A stretch of 64,000 bases of DNA from Baylisascaris procyonis (lineage: Eukaryota; Nematoda; Chromadorea; Rhabditida; Ascarididae), in the NCBI GenBank assembly GCA_037389465.1, contig JAZARR010000296.1, positions 620,001 to 684,000 of the forward strand, written 5' to 3'. Position 1 is the first letter of the stretch; each line of letters opens with the position of its first letter. The notes below the pieces were generated by a model, which saw only the letters and a program-made list of their open reading frames with translations, was not told where the DNA came from and did not search any database. A program made the translations under genes and the position numbers. Of the stretch, positions 13,071 through 35,425 are shown piece after piece.

Positions 13071-15313
13071 ATGGTTCGCACTAAGCAAACAGCAAAAAAA
13101 TCGACACCATCACCAACGAAACTCAAAAAGCTCGAGGCGAAGCGTTTATCACATTCGAAGGCGTCGGCAAAAAAAGATGAGACGATCAAAAAGCGGCGTT
13201 TCAAGCCTGGTTCGATTTTCTCTTCTTCACATTTAATTGCAATTTTTGAATGTATTTTTTAAGGGATTCTTTCCAGTCTATTGTTGTTTTGGTGTACTTA
13301 CGAAAGGCATCTTTTGATATAATCTATTGTCTTTTGTCTATTGTCTTTTGAAGGGAGGATAGAAGCAAAGATTTGCATCAGTACAGTCCCCAAGAAGGTG
13401 GCAATTAATCAAGAACGTTATCTAGGATTCAATAAATTTTATTGAGTAGTTTGCTCATCCTTTATAGTGAAATGATGAGGAAGTATGGACGAAAATTTTT
13501 GCGGTCTTCTAGCTATGGGAAATGCGTTCTTCACTTTAAGTAATTTTACCATTATGTGCATCTTTATTATCTTTGTTCCATTCACCATCATTTCATTCGA
13601 TGTTGCAAGCTTCTTTATGCTGTTTAATGATTAACTAAAATTCCAGTTCACTTTATAAGTTCGGGTAGGGGATTCTGCGGCGAAGGCACTTCAAACATTT
13701 GCCGTGCGTTGGATAAGGACGCCTTTAACGTTCCCGTTCCAGCGCTGATCTTCCCTTTTCTGATGGAGGAATTATGTCCTTGTCGATTTGTCAACAAGTC
13801 TGTCAAATCTGTCAACGACAGCTGCTTCAGTTGTTGGGGAGATGTTGTTATCGGAGAATAGAAGTGGTGCCTCTGTTGCATCATTCTGCAAACGTTAAAG
13901 GATAGACGTTGTGGGTTAGTCAGAATGTGTACTGGATGAGGCATTCGATCGAAAAAGGTGACGGGAGGTGTGTGACGGATGTTCACGATGTGTACTGTGA
14001 CGAATTGCCCCGAAGCAACAATGCTGCGATGGTGGCACTTAGTTATCAACAACCGCAGTTCCTTGTCAGTAAACTCGCAGGAATGCACCCATAGCTGGAG
14101 GGAGTTTTCTTTCGCGACAGCCTGAGGCCATTTTATCCAAGGAGATTCGATTTGCTCTGCTAGGCTTGGCCGGAAAAAATCTGTAATATCTGCAATGCGG
14201 ACTGGATTTTGTTGCTTCGGACTGCCATTTTTTCGAATTTCTGAGCCAGTTATCCGGTGAGTAAAAAGTTCGACGATCGCCAAGACTTTGAAGAAAACCG
14301 TACTTTTTCTTCCACTCGCAGCCATCAGACTTTGGAAAAAAGAGGTCAGATGTTGTCGACGGCGTTGGAAAGCAGTCAGCAGCAACGGATGATTCACTTG
14401 AAGTGAATACTTTGTTTTTGAAGTGAAGTTTAAGTTTTCTTTTTGGGGATGTTCAACGCTTTGTGCACACCCCAAAAAGGCATGACCTGAAAATATCTCG
14501 GATAGGAGTGCAAGGATGATAGATCGCAGCCAACGATTGTCAGATGTTGTCGTTCAGGGATCGTTGTTTGGCTTCTTCGAATAGGGTTGCTGTAAATACA
14601 ATCGTTTGCAAACAAGTTTTAAATCCATGTCGTCTCCGTAAAGTTGAGGTGTTCAACTTTCATTTTCAGGCCAAAGAGCACTACAGCAAATAAGGAAACT
14701 GCAAAGAACGACGGAATTGTTGATGCCGCGGGCGCCTTTCATGCGTTTGGTGCGTGAGATCGCTCGAAATGTGGCGCCAAACAAAGTCGACTTGCGCTTT
14801 CAAGCAAATGCAATCTCAGCGCTTCAGGTATGCCAACCACTGAATTGATTTTCGATATCTCCAACATTCGCGATCAGTTCTTTCGTCTGCTGATTGTCTT
14901 TGCTTTGATTGCGTTTAGCTTCCTATTTCCCTATATTAGTGTTATCCGTCTTTCATGTTTTTTTTTTTTGTTATAGTATATTGAAAGTGTTGCAGTCTTC
15001 TTAGATTTTTTATTTTTAACGGTCATTTGAGTTGAACCACGCTGTGACTTCGCATAGAATGCTTAATTTTTGATGGTCCTTTCATTTGCCGAATAGGAAT
15101 GGTCACGGCGTTTGAAGCGCGTATAGTTTTTCATTCATATTGCTGGTTTAAGTAACGTATGTTATGCTTAAGGAAGCCACGGAGGCTTACTTGACGTTAT
15201 TATTCGAGGATACAAATTTGGCGGCGATCCATGCTAAACGTGTGACGATCTTCCCGAAAGATATGCAAATTGTCAGACGTATAAGAGGAGAGGTCGTTAA
15301 ATACGGACGTTAA
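13071..15313 (+). CDS. cenpA: Divergent histone H3, CENP-A/HCP-3-like
   Basis: Three exons in phase: 13071-13209, 14670-14827, 15173-15313; 145 aa. The C-terminal two thirds is a full H3 histone fold (alphaN with [14 protein letters not shown], then [48 protein letters not shown]). Loop 1 ([13 protein letters not shown], residues 78-90) is three residues longer than canonical H3 (AQDFKTDLRF). Longer loop 1 is a hallmark of centromeric H3, and the length equals what I recall for C. elegans HCP-3. The tail keeps [10 protein letters not shown] at the start (H3 K4 and K9 positions) but is otherwise unlike H3, lacking the K27 ARKSAP and the RYRPGTVALRE motifs. Canonical H3 genes are normally intronless, so introns also argue for a variant. 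Likely role: nucleosome that marks kinetochore chromatin. Alternative: an H3 variant with another job. Minus-strand ORF nested in intron 1. Confidence 0.85.
13648..14475 (-). CDS. Unknown protein, antisense ORF in histone intron 1
   Basis: Longest open frame in the window: 275 codons without a stop in AT-rich intron DNA, with GC content like the exons, so very unlikely by chance. It ends at TGA 13648-13650. The first ATG in frame is at 14325-14323 ([12 protein letters not shown]), giving 225 aa. The frame stays open upstream to about 14545 without an ATG, and an acceptor-like TTTTCAG lies at about 14493-14487, so it may instead be the last exon of a spliced gene whose 5' exons run antisense to the histone exons. 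The sequence is basic and soluble-looking, with no clear membrane segment; the tail is rich in Ser, Thr and Gln ([23 protein letters not shown]). No family recognised. It could also be a retroposed copy or an exon of the minus-strand gene at 16.3-17.2 kb. Confidence 0.6.
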   Translation of the reverse strand: MGCAQSVEHPQKENLNFTSKTKYSLQVNHPLLLTAFQRRRQHLTSFFQSLMAASGRKSTVFFKVLAIVELFTHRITGSEIRKNGSPKQQNPVRIADITDFFRPSLAEQIESPWIKWPQAVAKENSLQLWVHSCEFTDKELRLLITKCHHRSIVASGQFVTVHIVNIRHTPPVTFFDRMPHPVHILTNPQRLSFNVCRMMQQRHHFYSPITTSPQQLKQLSLTDLTDLLTNRQGHNSSIRKGKISAGTGTLKASLSNARQMFEVPSPQNPLPELIK

Positions 15314-16305
15314 GAAAACGAATATCGAATACAAGCATTTCTATGTAAAAATGTTGGTTTTCGTATAAGTTGTACGTTATATTCGTTATTTAACCTCATC
15401 ACTTATTCCATATTTCGAAACCTTTATTGGTTTCATTTCGTTCATGTTGTTTTCGTTCATTTTCTTCTTTACTTCGTTGAGTATTATTTGCTTTAGAATT
15501 CATTAATTATTTTGATCATTTTTATACATAACCATCAAATAATTTTTATTTTTTCATCGATGATATCCCCTTGTTGTGGAAGAATCTTTTAAATGCATAT
15601 TTTATTGTTTAACTTTTGAGGCAATTTTTCTCCTTGTATCTTTCTCATAATGTTTTTTTTCAATTTCAACATATTGTTTTGCATTCATTCCTTTCATTCA
15701 TACTCGTATACATAAAAAATTAAAGTGGATTTTCTTGCTGATCATTGTGACAGGTTCCTGATTTTCTTTGATCTGCTGTAAATGTTTTTTGAAATAAGTT
15801 TCCTCTCTCGCATTTCTTTTGTATTTTTTTGAACCGTTTACTGTTTTGATTATTCCTATATATGGGGTGTCTTGTAAATAAAGTTGTCATTTTTTTCACA
15901 CTTTCGCAAATTTTTCACAGCGTGTATATAATATTGCTGTCTATACGAGTAATTTCCAAGAAATCAGTGAACAGAAAGCGCAAGTACATATGTCACCCGA
16001 GGACGACATTTCTTTGTTAATATTACTTCGGTGTGTGTGTGTGAGGAAAGAAACCAATGAAGCACAGTTATGTCTCAGTGCAGTGCACTTTTAAGTGCAC
16101 CATGTGGAATTTGTTAGCTGTGTGCAAAGGGTAAGCACAAGTGCACAAAGCATTGTGATGATTGTGCTTGAAGTTCACGTCTGCAAGAGTTTCCTCTGCG
16201 TTTAACGTAGACAACCGAGTGGAGACCGATTTACTTCATTTAACGATTACTCTTTGTTTTTCTCTCATATTGAATTTTTCTTCATATTAAATTTGAGAAG
16301 GATTT
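15314..16305. other. Intergenic, no gene seen
   Basis: 3' side of the histone gene, AT-rich with poly-T. AATAAA-like strings occur near 15876. A perfect palindrome GTGCACTTTTAAGTGCAC lies at about 16084-16101. Confidence 0.5.
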
Positions 16306-17224
16306 TTATATAGATGTTACAAAGATAAGTTCGAAAATGACATCAATGAGGAATTTGGAACACCAATGTTGTGTATGGTGACGGTTTGGAGGTGTTGGTT
16401 TTTGCAAGACGGAGCGAGGTATTGCGGAATGAAACATCGATGTAATTCGTTGGCGTGAACTATTCGATTTTGGTGCCTTCAAGTTAGAGGCATCAATGTA
16501 TACGTAACCGATGACATCCAAGCCGATTATAGTGATTTCTAATGCATTTTTAGTGCTAATGATTGCCTATCTACCGTAATAATAGGCAATTTAAGGCAGA
16601 AGATTATAAATTTGGATGAGGGAATATCAACGTATGGTTAGAATGGTAGTGCGTTGCTTGTTTCTCCAAAAGATGTCCTACTCACATAGTTTCTTTGTAT
16701 GCCATTTGTCTTGATTGTTAGATTGTTGAGGTTTTTCTTATGTTAGCCTACATTTATTTTTGCAATTTGCTGCTTAGAATGGATTAAGGATTGAATAACG
16801 TTATTAAGGCATTATTGACAAGGTTGTTGTTACTAGTATTATTAGTACGGCGACTACTTGGAGCTATCATATAAGATTTAAAGCCTATGATTAAGGACCG
16901 ACTGTCGCTGGCCAGGTAGGGATGTATATGCGCTGCACTTGCGCACGACGTCTCATATCGATCTATGCCTCCCCTTCTTTCCACATTCGATTTTCCGACG
17001 GTTGTTGCAAGCGTGCTTTCATTCACAAATATTGCTGTTCGCCTAAAATTTTCTTATTTCGAAGTTAACCTCAATTGATCTATAATGGATCAGTATATTT
17101 TTGTGCATCGATTCGTGTAATTCAATATATTCTAATTTCGCTTCCAATAAACAGATGGATGCGAACCCGCGGAGCTTCGTTTCCAGACTACCGTTTGAAT
17201 CTGAGCCAGATCAAACAGCTGATC
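16306..17224 (-). CDS. Unidentified spliced gene, partial
   Basis: Three phase-compatible exons on the minus strand: 17224-17167, 17034-16858 and 16538-16342 (or running on to TAA at 16306-16308). Each is the only open frame between good splice signals, and the split codons match (G|CA, A|AA). Recognisable pieces: DQLFDLAQIQTVVWKRSSA, then NESTLATTVGKSNVERRGG and SLIIGFKSYMIAP, then ITIIGLDVIGYVYIDASN and a Ser/Pro/His-rich tail. No ATG fits the first exon, so at least one 5' exon is missing. Family not recognised. The region SYMIAPKITIIGLDVIGYVYI is moderately hydrophobic but too short and mixed to call a membrane segment. Support is splice phase only. Confidence 0.4.
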
Positions 17225-19450
17225 CTAGGACAAGGCTCTGACTTAGCTATCTATAGTTCCATGCAACGCGATTGATATAAGATGAACCAATCACTTTTTA
17301 ATGAAAAATTTTTGGTGAAGATTTTAGAAATAATAGTTGACTTCGTGCATGAAAAAGAGTGAATAGAAATTTTTGATAGTTGAATCTTAAAATGGTGAAA
17401 AAATATGCACGAAAAAGTTTTTACGTCTATAATGTCATAAATACAAGTGGAAAAATCGATGCAATTTGTTAGAACAACTAACAATATTTCTCTCATTGGC
17501 CACACTTTATTTGTCTTGCACATATATAATAGCTAATGGTGTATAATCGAATGAAGCAATATTATACGTCAATCTAAGTGAATGGCCTAATGCTATTGCA
17601 GTGCTCTTATGCACTGTATCACTTTGCATCTTTATATTCCATTTAAAGAACTCTATTTCCGCAAATGCTGCAGATGGAATTGAAGTGTATACATGTTGTA
17701 TCGAATATACAAGGGTGCTTTTATTTCCGATGGTCATATGCTCTAAACGAGATTCGTTAAGTGGTGAGAAAGAAAGTTGCATTGCAAGCTCATTTTTCTA
17801 TTTTTTTCATTGCTTCATAACTTCTATGTTTCAGTCGATGCAACTGCACTGAGGTTAAACATTAGCAATTTGGAGTATATATATTTAGAGTGAAATTTCG
17901 AATGATTTTTTAGGTGTAGAATAAGGTCTTATAGAAATTCGAGGTTATTATATCGGATCCAAACAGAAAAATGGCCGGAAATACAAAAAAGCTTCTCAAG
18001 TGTTAGAGCTAAAGTCTTAATTTAAGAGCGTTTTAGTAGCACTTGCACTATAAATATGCCAAAGATCAATCACTGTAGATGATTCATCTGAAATATAAGA
18101 ATATGAATGAATTGTTGTTTATGTTTTATTAGTCATCGATGATTTATGAAATCGGTTGGTATAACGAATCGAATTGCGATTGCATCTCTTTATTGGCTCT
18201 TTGGTAGGCGTTTTTTTTTTGTTTGTTCGCTCATTGATAACGTTTTCATAGCATAGCTAAATTCTTCTGCACAGCACTCAACTTTTTCGATCTGGAGCCA
18301 TAGTGATGAACGATACTCTTTTTGGGATTTTTCTTAGCCTTCTCGTGTCGACGCCAGTCTTTATCTGCGCAGCATTCTTTCTAAGGTTTGTTTGACTTAT
18401 TTTTTAATAATTGTTCTAGGATTACTTCCTATTACTTTAAGGATTCCAAATAATTGCTCTTACAATTTCATCAAGATTTATTTTAATATTTAACACAAAA
18501 AATTTATCATTTTAACTGCATTTTTTAAAATTATGCCTTATCTTTTCTCATGAACCATTTTAAAAGCTCCAATTATCAGTGTGTTTAAAATTATAAAATC
18601 TTATTGAGTAAAATGTTCTTTCCGTAAAACAATGAGAGGAGAGCCTGCTGATATAGAAAAAGCTATAAGTTTGACTCTACCTGTACTTATCCGAGTGTGC
18701 CTATGGGTAAGATAGGCAGATGTTGTTAGTGGTAGCCAGTGTGGCAGGAATAAATTGTTTGCTCATGGGGACGTTTCGATGAGGCAGAATCGATGCTTCT
18801 GGATCAATCACGCCCGTTCAACTAGTGTGAATTATTTGCCACTGCGGAGTTGAAATAGCGGCCTCTTAGGGTTTAATAGGGATCCATTGAGAGCGTCATA
18901 CATCTGAGGATCGCTTAAGGCACTTATTTTCTCGTTTTTTGAGAACTTTTTAGAATCATTTCTCTCTTTCAATGAATTTCTTCCACTTAGATATAAAAAA
19001 AAGTAGATGTTCGAGATAATGAGCTTGTTTACTGCAATGCTATAAGAAATATCATTTTATCAAGCAATCGAGCAGCGTTATGTGCAAAATATTGCATAAG
19101 CGGTGTAAAACATTGCCTTACGTACTATGGGTGAAGGGGTATAACATATCCCATTATGGGCTATTCACCATCTTCAATGAGTGAAGAGATAGTGAAGAAA
19201 TTAAGTTTTATTGTAGGGCACTTATGTTTTAGAATATTAATAGATATTACATTGATTCTTACGGCAAAGCACTTACATCACTTATTCATCAAAAAGACGC
19301 TATTTACGAATGAGAAATAAAAGATAACTGTTAATAAATATTATTTGACAAACGCCACTTCAAAAAGTTTGCTGGTGAAAGGAACTTAAGGGATCATTCA
19401 AACAAGCGAGTTTGTTTGCGTAAAAAAGGACGAAGTGGTTTATCTAAAAC
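17225..19450. other. Intergenic, no supported gene
   Basis: An open frame on each strand overlaps at 17507-17852. Neither has a start ATG with convincing context or a family match. The remainder is AT-rich without coding signal. Confidence 0.45.
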
Positions 19451-22400
19451 ATGGCCGTTCATAACATTGCATCTTCTAGAGATGCTATTCGTTGCCCACG
19501 ATATATGATAATGTTTGCAGATGAAACACATTGCAGGAAATATTTTAAAGGTGCGCAATTCGACGAGCCGGTTGATGCTAGTGGGAAAGTGGCAATCGTG
19601 ACCGGTGCATCATCCGGCATCGGAAAGGAAGTGGCAAGAGGATTGAATCTGCGTGGTGCAAAAGTCTATTTGTTATGTCGTAATCGCGAAAAGGCGCTTC
19701 GCACTATCGAACAACTAGCAGAGGTTAGCCATCGTGTACAGTGAAATCAAAATTTCAAATTTTGTTATATTGCACAAATCCACTCTCGAAGCAGGCTGCC
19801 GATGTGATATCGATTAAGATGTGAATACAAGCATGAAATCGGATGAAAATAGCACGTTACTCTCATTTAAAAACTTCGGAAAGTAGTACTCTAAAGCTTT
19901 AAAAATCGATGTATATTTGAAGAGATTCATAGCCAGGCATGAGGATATATAGAATTCTTAGCAACTTGTGCTAAAATAGATGTACGCTTACAGAAATAAC
20001 GCTCTTTTTTTTTTCTTGTAAAACTTTCACGATTCATTGGTTGTTGCAATGGTTCGTCCTATGGTGTGGGTTGCAAGAGATGTTTAATAATTTACAGAGA
20101 GGCTGTGATCGATCCCGATTGCTTCTTTTATGTGCCGATTTAGCGTCGTTCGCCTCTATTCGCGCCTTCGTCGATTCATTCATTAAAGGTTTATTTCCTA
20201 GTTAATTATTATGAAGGAAAAATGAAAATATGCTGCAATGAGCATGCTGAATTTTGAACTTGCCGACTCTTTCGTCGTCTGTTGTAATATTTGAGAAGTG
20301 GTCAAGGTTTTAAAATTCATCTACTTCAACAGTTTTCATCAAAGGTGTTATGCCTATTTTTTTTCCAGCGAGGTTAGCTAGCATCGGTTGTGAAATTTCT
20401 CGCTCGCATTCTCGGCAAGTGGGATCTCTCGCGCATAGAAGATTCTTATCCTTATCCATCCTCACACCTGCAGCGAAGTCAAATCGGTTCTTCCTTTTTC
20501 AACATTTGGACCACTAAATCGTCTTGATTTTGCAAGCGCTAATTTCTGCCCCGAGTTCACTGCAAATGTGCCGGAAATTTTCGGTACCGTAAACTGATAA
20601 TTGAGTTATTTCGTCATAGTAAATTTTAAGGCTATTGATAAAATTTAAATTTTACACATTTGATTGTAAATGAATTCTAGCAATTCTCATCTTCTTATCA
20701 TTATAATTCGGATTTTCTCCATGATACTTTCAATGATAATATTTTCTACTATTTATAATTAACAACCATAACCTTTTCAGATTCTTTTGATTCCTATGAT
20801 AATGCTAAAATATTTAGAGTGGAAATTCGATTTTTGAAGTTCTGAAAAATTCTTTTTTCTTTTTATTTGGCCATGAATTTAATGTTTTCTAATTTTTTCG
20901 CAGCCTATTAGGTATCTTCGTGTCTTCCTTTAATGTCTTCCTTTATCTCAAGGCTATTTTGCTGATCTACCTACAACAGTGTAAATCTAGTTTTCATGAT
21001 CGCTACTTCCTATCTAATAATATCCCGTTTTTTAGAAAAAATCCCAAAAATAAGTTTTTTTGATTAAGTTCAAATTTGAATAGTTCCTATATTTAAATAT
21101 TGCATTATTTTGTTCACTCATATTGTGCACTTTTCTCAATTCTATTCCACTTGAATACATCTTAGCTTTTAGATTTTTGAGGATTTCTTCTGATGTTTGA
21201 TGGGTTTCATTATATTTTCCATCCCAGATGACCTATATATTTACCTTTCCTATTCGACTAATGCACTTTCTTACATATCTTTACTAATGAATCAATTTTT
21301 TTGTGTGGGGAAGATCATCGATCATTTGTGGTCTATTCGACCAATTTCTTAAATCGAACATTTGTGCTCAATGATCTTTGTGGTCAGTGGTCAATACGAC
21401 GTGATAAAGCGTCTGTGATTAAGCGTTTGCAGCCAATATGACCGTCTCGCAAATTTTCAGCTGAGGATCGCCTTGATATATTGGTGAATAATGCTGGTGT
21501 TATGGCACTTCCATCCTTCCAGAAAACAATCGATGGCTATGAAATGACTTTTCAATGCAATTATTTAGGTATAATATTTGTATTGCTTAATATTTACTTT
21601 ATTTCTGATTTATCTGTCTTTGTAGAAAGATTCGATTTACTTTTCTTTGCTTATTTTTAGGTAAATCAAAGAACATTAAGATAATGTACTGCGAAAATAA
21701 AGTTTTAAAGATTTTATTTCTATACGGAAGAAAACTCATTTAGAAGAAGCCAGCTGTCAGCTAGAAACATCTCAAACTCAAGGTCAATTTTTAGCATGCT
21801 TAAGAAAGAGATTTAAACATAAAAACGATGTTTTATAAAACAAATCATATCTCAGAATGAAATCTTCAGGTCATTTCCTGCTCACCGAGCTTCTAATGGA
21901 ATCATTGCGTTCTTCCGGTCATGGCAGAATTGTGAATATTTCGAGTTTGATGCATCATAGCGCTGATTCTATCGCTGAAGATATCGTCAATAATCCAAAT
22001 TTCTATAGTCGATTCTACACTTATAATCGCTCTAAGCTTGCAAATGTAACCTTTCTTTTTGTTATTTTGGCTAAAATCGATCCTTAAATGATGCCGTAAT
22101 CCCTAACTAAACAATCATCTCTATTAGTTGTACTATCATTAAAAACGATCATCATCTCTAGGCAAGATCGACAGAGCGTGAAAGTATTATACCATAAACC
22201 TTGATTATCATTGCTTCGATTTAAGTTCTCCTCGAATCGCATATTTTCCTGAAATAAACTTGAAAGCTATTATAAATTCTTTTCGATTTAGGCTGATTTT
22301 AAATTTCCATTCGTTGAGAATCGAATACTTCAACGCGACAGCTTTCATTATTTTTCTATCTTCACATGATTTCAGTCATATAAAATATATATCTATACGC

Positions 22401-23355
22401 TCAATCTATAGCACTTGACGTTTTGGACTGAAGTGAAAAATTTCATTTTGGACTGTATATCCACAAAAAAGATTAAATCCTTCATGGCGGCATCACTTGT
22501 TGAATTTTGGTCACACTACCATTTAACCATTTTAATGCTTTAAGGTCATTTCAATAAAGTGATAGAAACCTTTAAAAAGTGTTAAAATACGAGATCGATT
22601 TCGAAGTTACATTTAGCCTTAGGAAATTTCTTTGGAAAATTGCTAACGCGTTAGATCGATGAAACAAGAGTGACCAAAACTCACATAGATTTACACTAAT
22701 CAATTACATTCAAGGTGAACATTCAAAAATTACAATTATTCAAGAAAAATTACTCTGCGACAAAAGGGCAATATGACAAACAACAAATTCCCATATAGTG
22801 CACATTTTTTAAATCACCTTTAATTTTTATGTGTTGGTGGAATAATGCTGTTAGTGGAGCATATAATTCATATAAGCAATCGATTCAATGTTAAACTGTT
22901 AATTATGTTGATAAAAGATAATCAAGGATAAATAATAATCGGTATTTAGCGAGGTAACTCATTAAATCACTAAGAAATACATCTATCACAGTTTCTTTCA
23001 TAAGTTTTGTAGTTCTGATTCAAGTTTTATTGCTACATCTTTTTCATAATTTCGTTCATTTCGCAGTCATTAGGCAATCAATTTTCAGCTGATGCACGTA
23101 AGGGCATTAACAACATTGTGGAGAGAGTCGGGTGAGAATCGCGTAACAGCGAATGCATGCCATCCAGGTGCTGTACATACCAATATCCTACAATATACCT
23201 TCTTCGACCGTGAACCTTGGCGCACTTTACTTAAACCTATATTCGCGTTCTTTTTCAAAACGGACGAGGATGGCGCCCAAACACCTCTTTATCTCGCACT
23301 TAGCAAGCACGTCGAAGGTATCTCCGGAGAATATTTCAGGTCTGTAATACCATAA
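19451..23355 (+). CDS. Short-chain dehydrogenase, retinol dehydrogenase 11-14-like
   Basis: Complete five-exon gene, exons 19451-19723, 20098-20188, 21461-21568, 21870-22045, 23089-23355; 304 aa, all phases fit. Classical SDR (Rossmann fold, NAD(P)H-dependent oxidoreductase). Cofactor motif TGASSGIG at residues 51-58; an Arg after beta-2 (LLCRN) favours NADP(H). NNAG at 131-134; active Ser 183 in NISS; catalytic Tyr209 and Lys213 in YNRSK; ACHPGAVHTNI after the active site. The closest families I recall are the vertebrate RDH11-14 and nematode dhs genes, which reduce retinal or other lipid aldehydes. There is no strong N-terminal membrane anchor, unlike many RDHs. Substrate unknown. The frame ends with YFRSVIP and stop, slightly shorter than the usual cysteine-containing tail, so a small extra 3' exon is possible. 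Confidence 0.95.
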
Positions 23356-23677
23356 CCATGTTGATTACGGTTACAAAGAATATTACGTCATTTGCAGCTA
23401 AATATCACACCAATGTTGCAGCAATGATAAGCTCGTCGTCATTCAATCTACGCATAAATTATCTATCGCTATCCACTTATAAATATCTAAAATCACTGAA
23501 AATTTTAATAATTAAAAATATTTTCGATGATTTATATAATCGGTTTTTCAGCAAGCAAATTTATTGCATAGTTAAACTTTCTTTTATAACATTTTTTTCG
23601 CTCATCACTCTGCAATCGGTCGTTATATCAAGGGGAATTAGAAGAGTAAATATTATCGTATCATCATTTCTGGTTCA

Positions 23678-23683
23678 ATAAAA
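23678..23683 (+). terminator. Polyadenylation signal of the SDR gene
   Basis: AATAAA about 320 bp after the SDR stop, in an AT-rich 3' region. Probable but not proven poly(A) signal. Confidence 0.4.
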
Positions 23684-24407
23684 GTTATATTTTTCCAAAT
23701 CGCAACAATCAGAAATAATTGTTCATAAATAAAAATGAGCTTATAGCATGTGATGTATGGCATCCTTTCCAATGTAAGTATATTTCAGCAATTGTGCAAA
23801 AGCGAGCATATCTTCATTGGCGAAAGACGATAAACAATGCAAACTTCTCTATGAATCTAGCAAGAAAGCTGTCATTCAATATATCAATTAGTCGATACGC
23901 TCTCTCTTGAAGATATTCTTTCATTAAGTACTTTTTTATTTATTGTATTCAGATAATGATTGCTAAATAAAGTATCACAAATGGAATTTCAACATATCGG
24001 TACGATATTTTTTCACTTCACATATCAATTCACATATAAATACAAACAAAGGTGTTGGTAATATTTGTTGCATTCATTATTTATTCAATTGTATGAGCTT
24101 ATGAGCTCCTTGAGAGGATTAGAACAGTTCAAAATTCTTCTTTCCATTTATTTCAGTTTCTGAAATATGTACCTATAAGGGCGGCATTGTAAGTGCTCTA
24201 TCATAAATATCGAAACGCGATGTCTACTTTAAAATGACACTCGAACCTATTCAAGTAGGATAGGTTCCCAAATTGTGTCAAAGTTGCCCGATGATTTGTT
24301 GCGCTTTAAAGAAATGAGATCGGCTAAATGTTAAATGAAATCTATTCAAATCAAAGAAATTGTCAAGTTTGCCCAACTTGGCTAAATTCTAACTTTTTGG
24401 GATGTTC
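23684..24407. other. Convergent intergenic spacer
   Basis: Between the SDR 3' end (plus) and the 3' end of the minus-strand membrane-protein gene. No coding signal. Confidence 0.5.

Positions 24408-35425
<11,018 letters not shown>

Noticed and set aside
17140..17225. tRNA-like string (GGCTCAG ... GCGGGTTCGCATCC on the minus strand)
   Set aside because: T-stem and acceptor stem do not pair. The segment is better explained as a short coding exon whose phase matches its neighbours.
17507..17852. Overlapping 91- and 83-codon ORFs on opposite strands
   Set aside because: No ATG start in good context, no homology I recognise, and both cannot easily be real. Left as unassigned.
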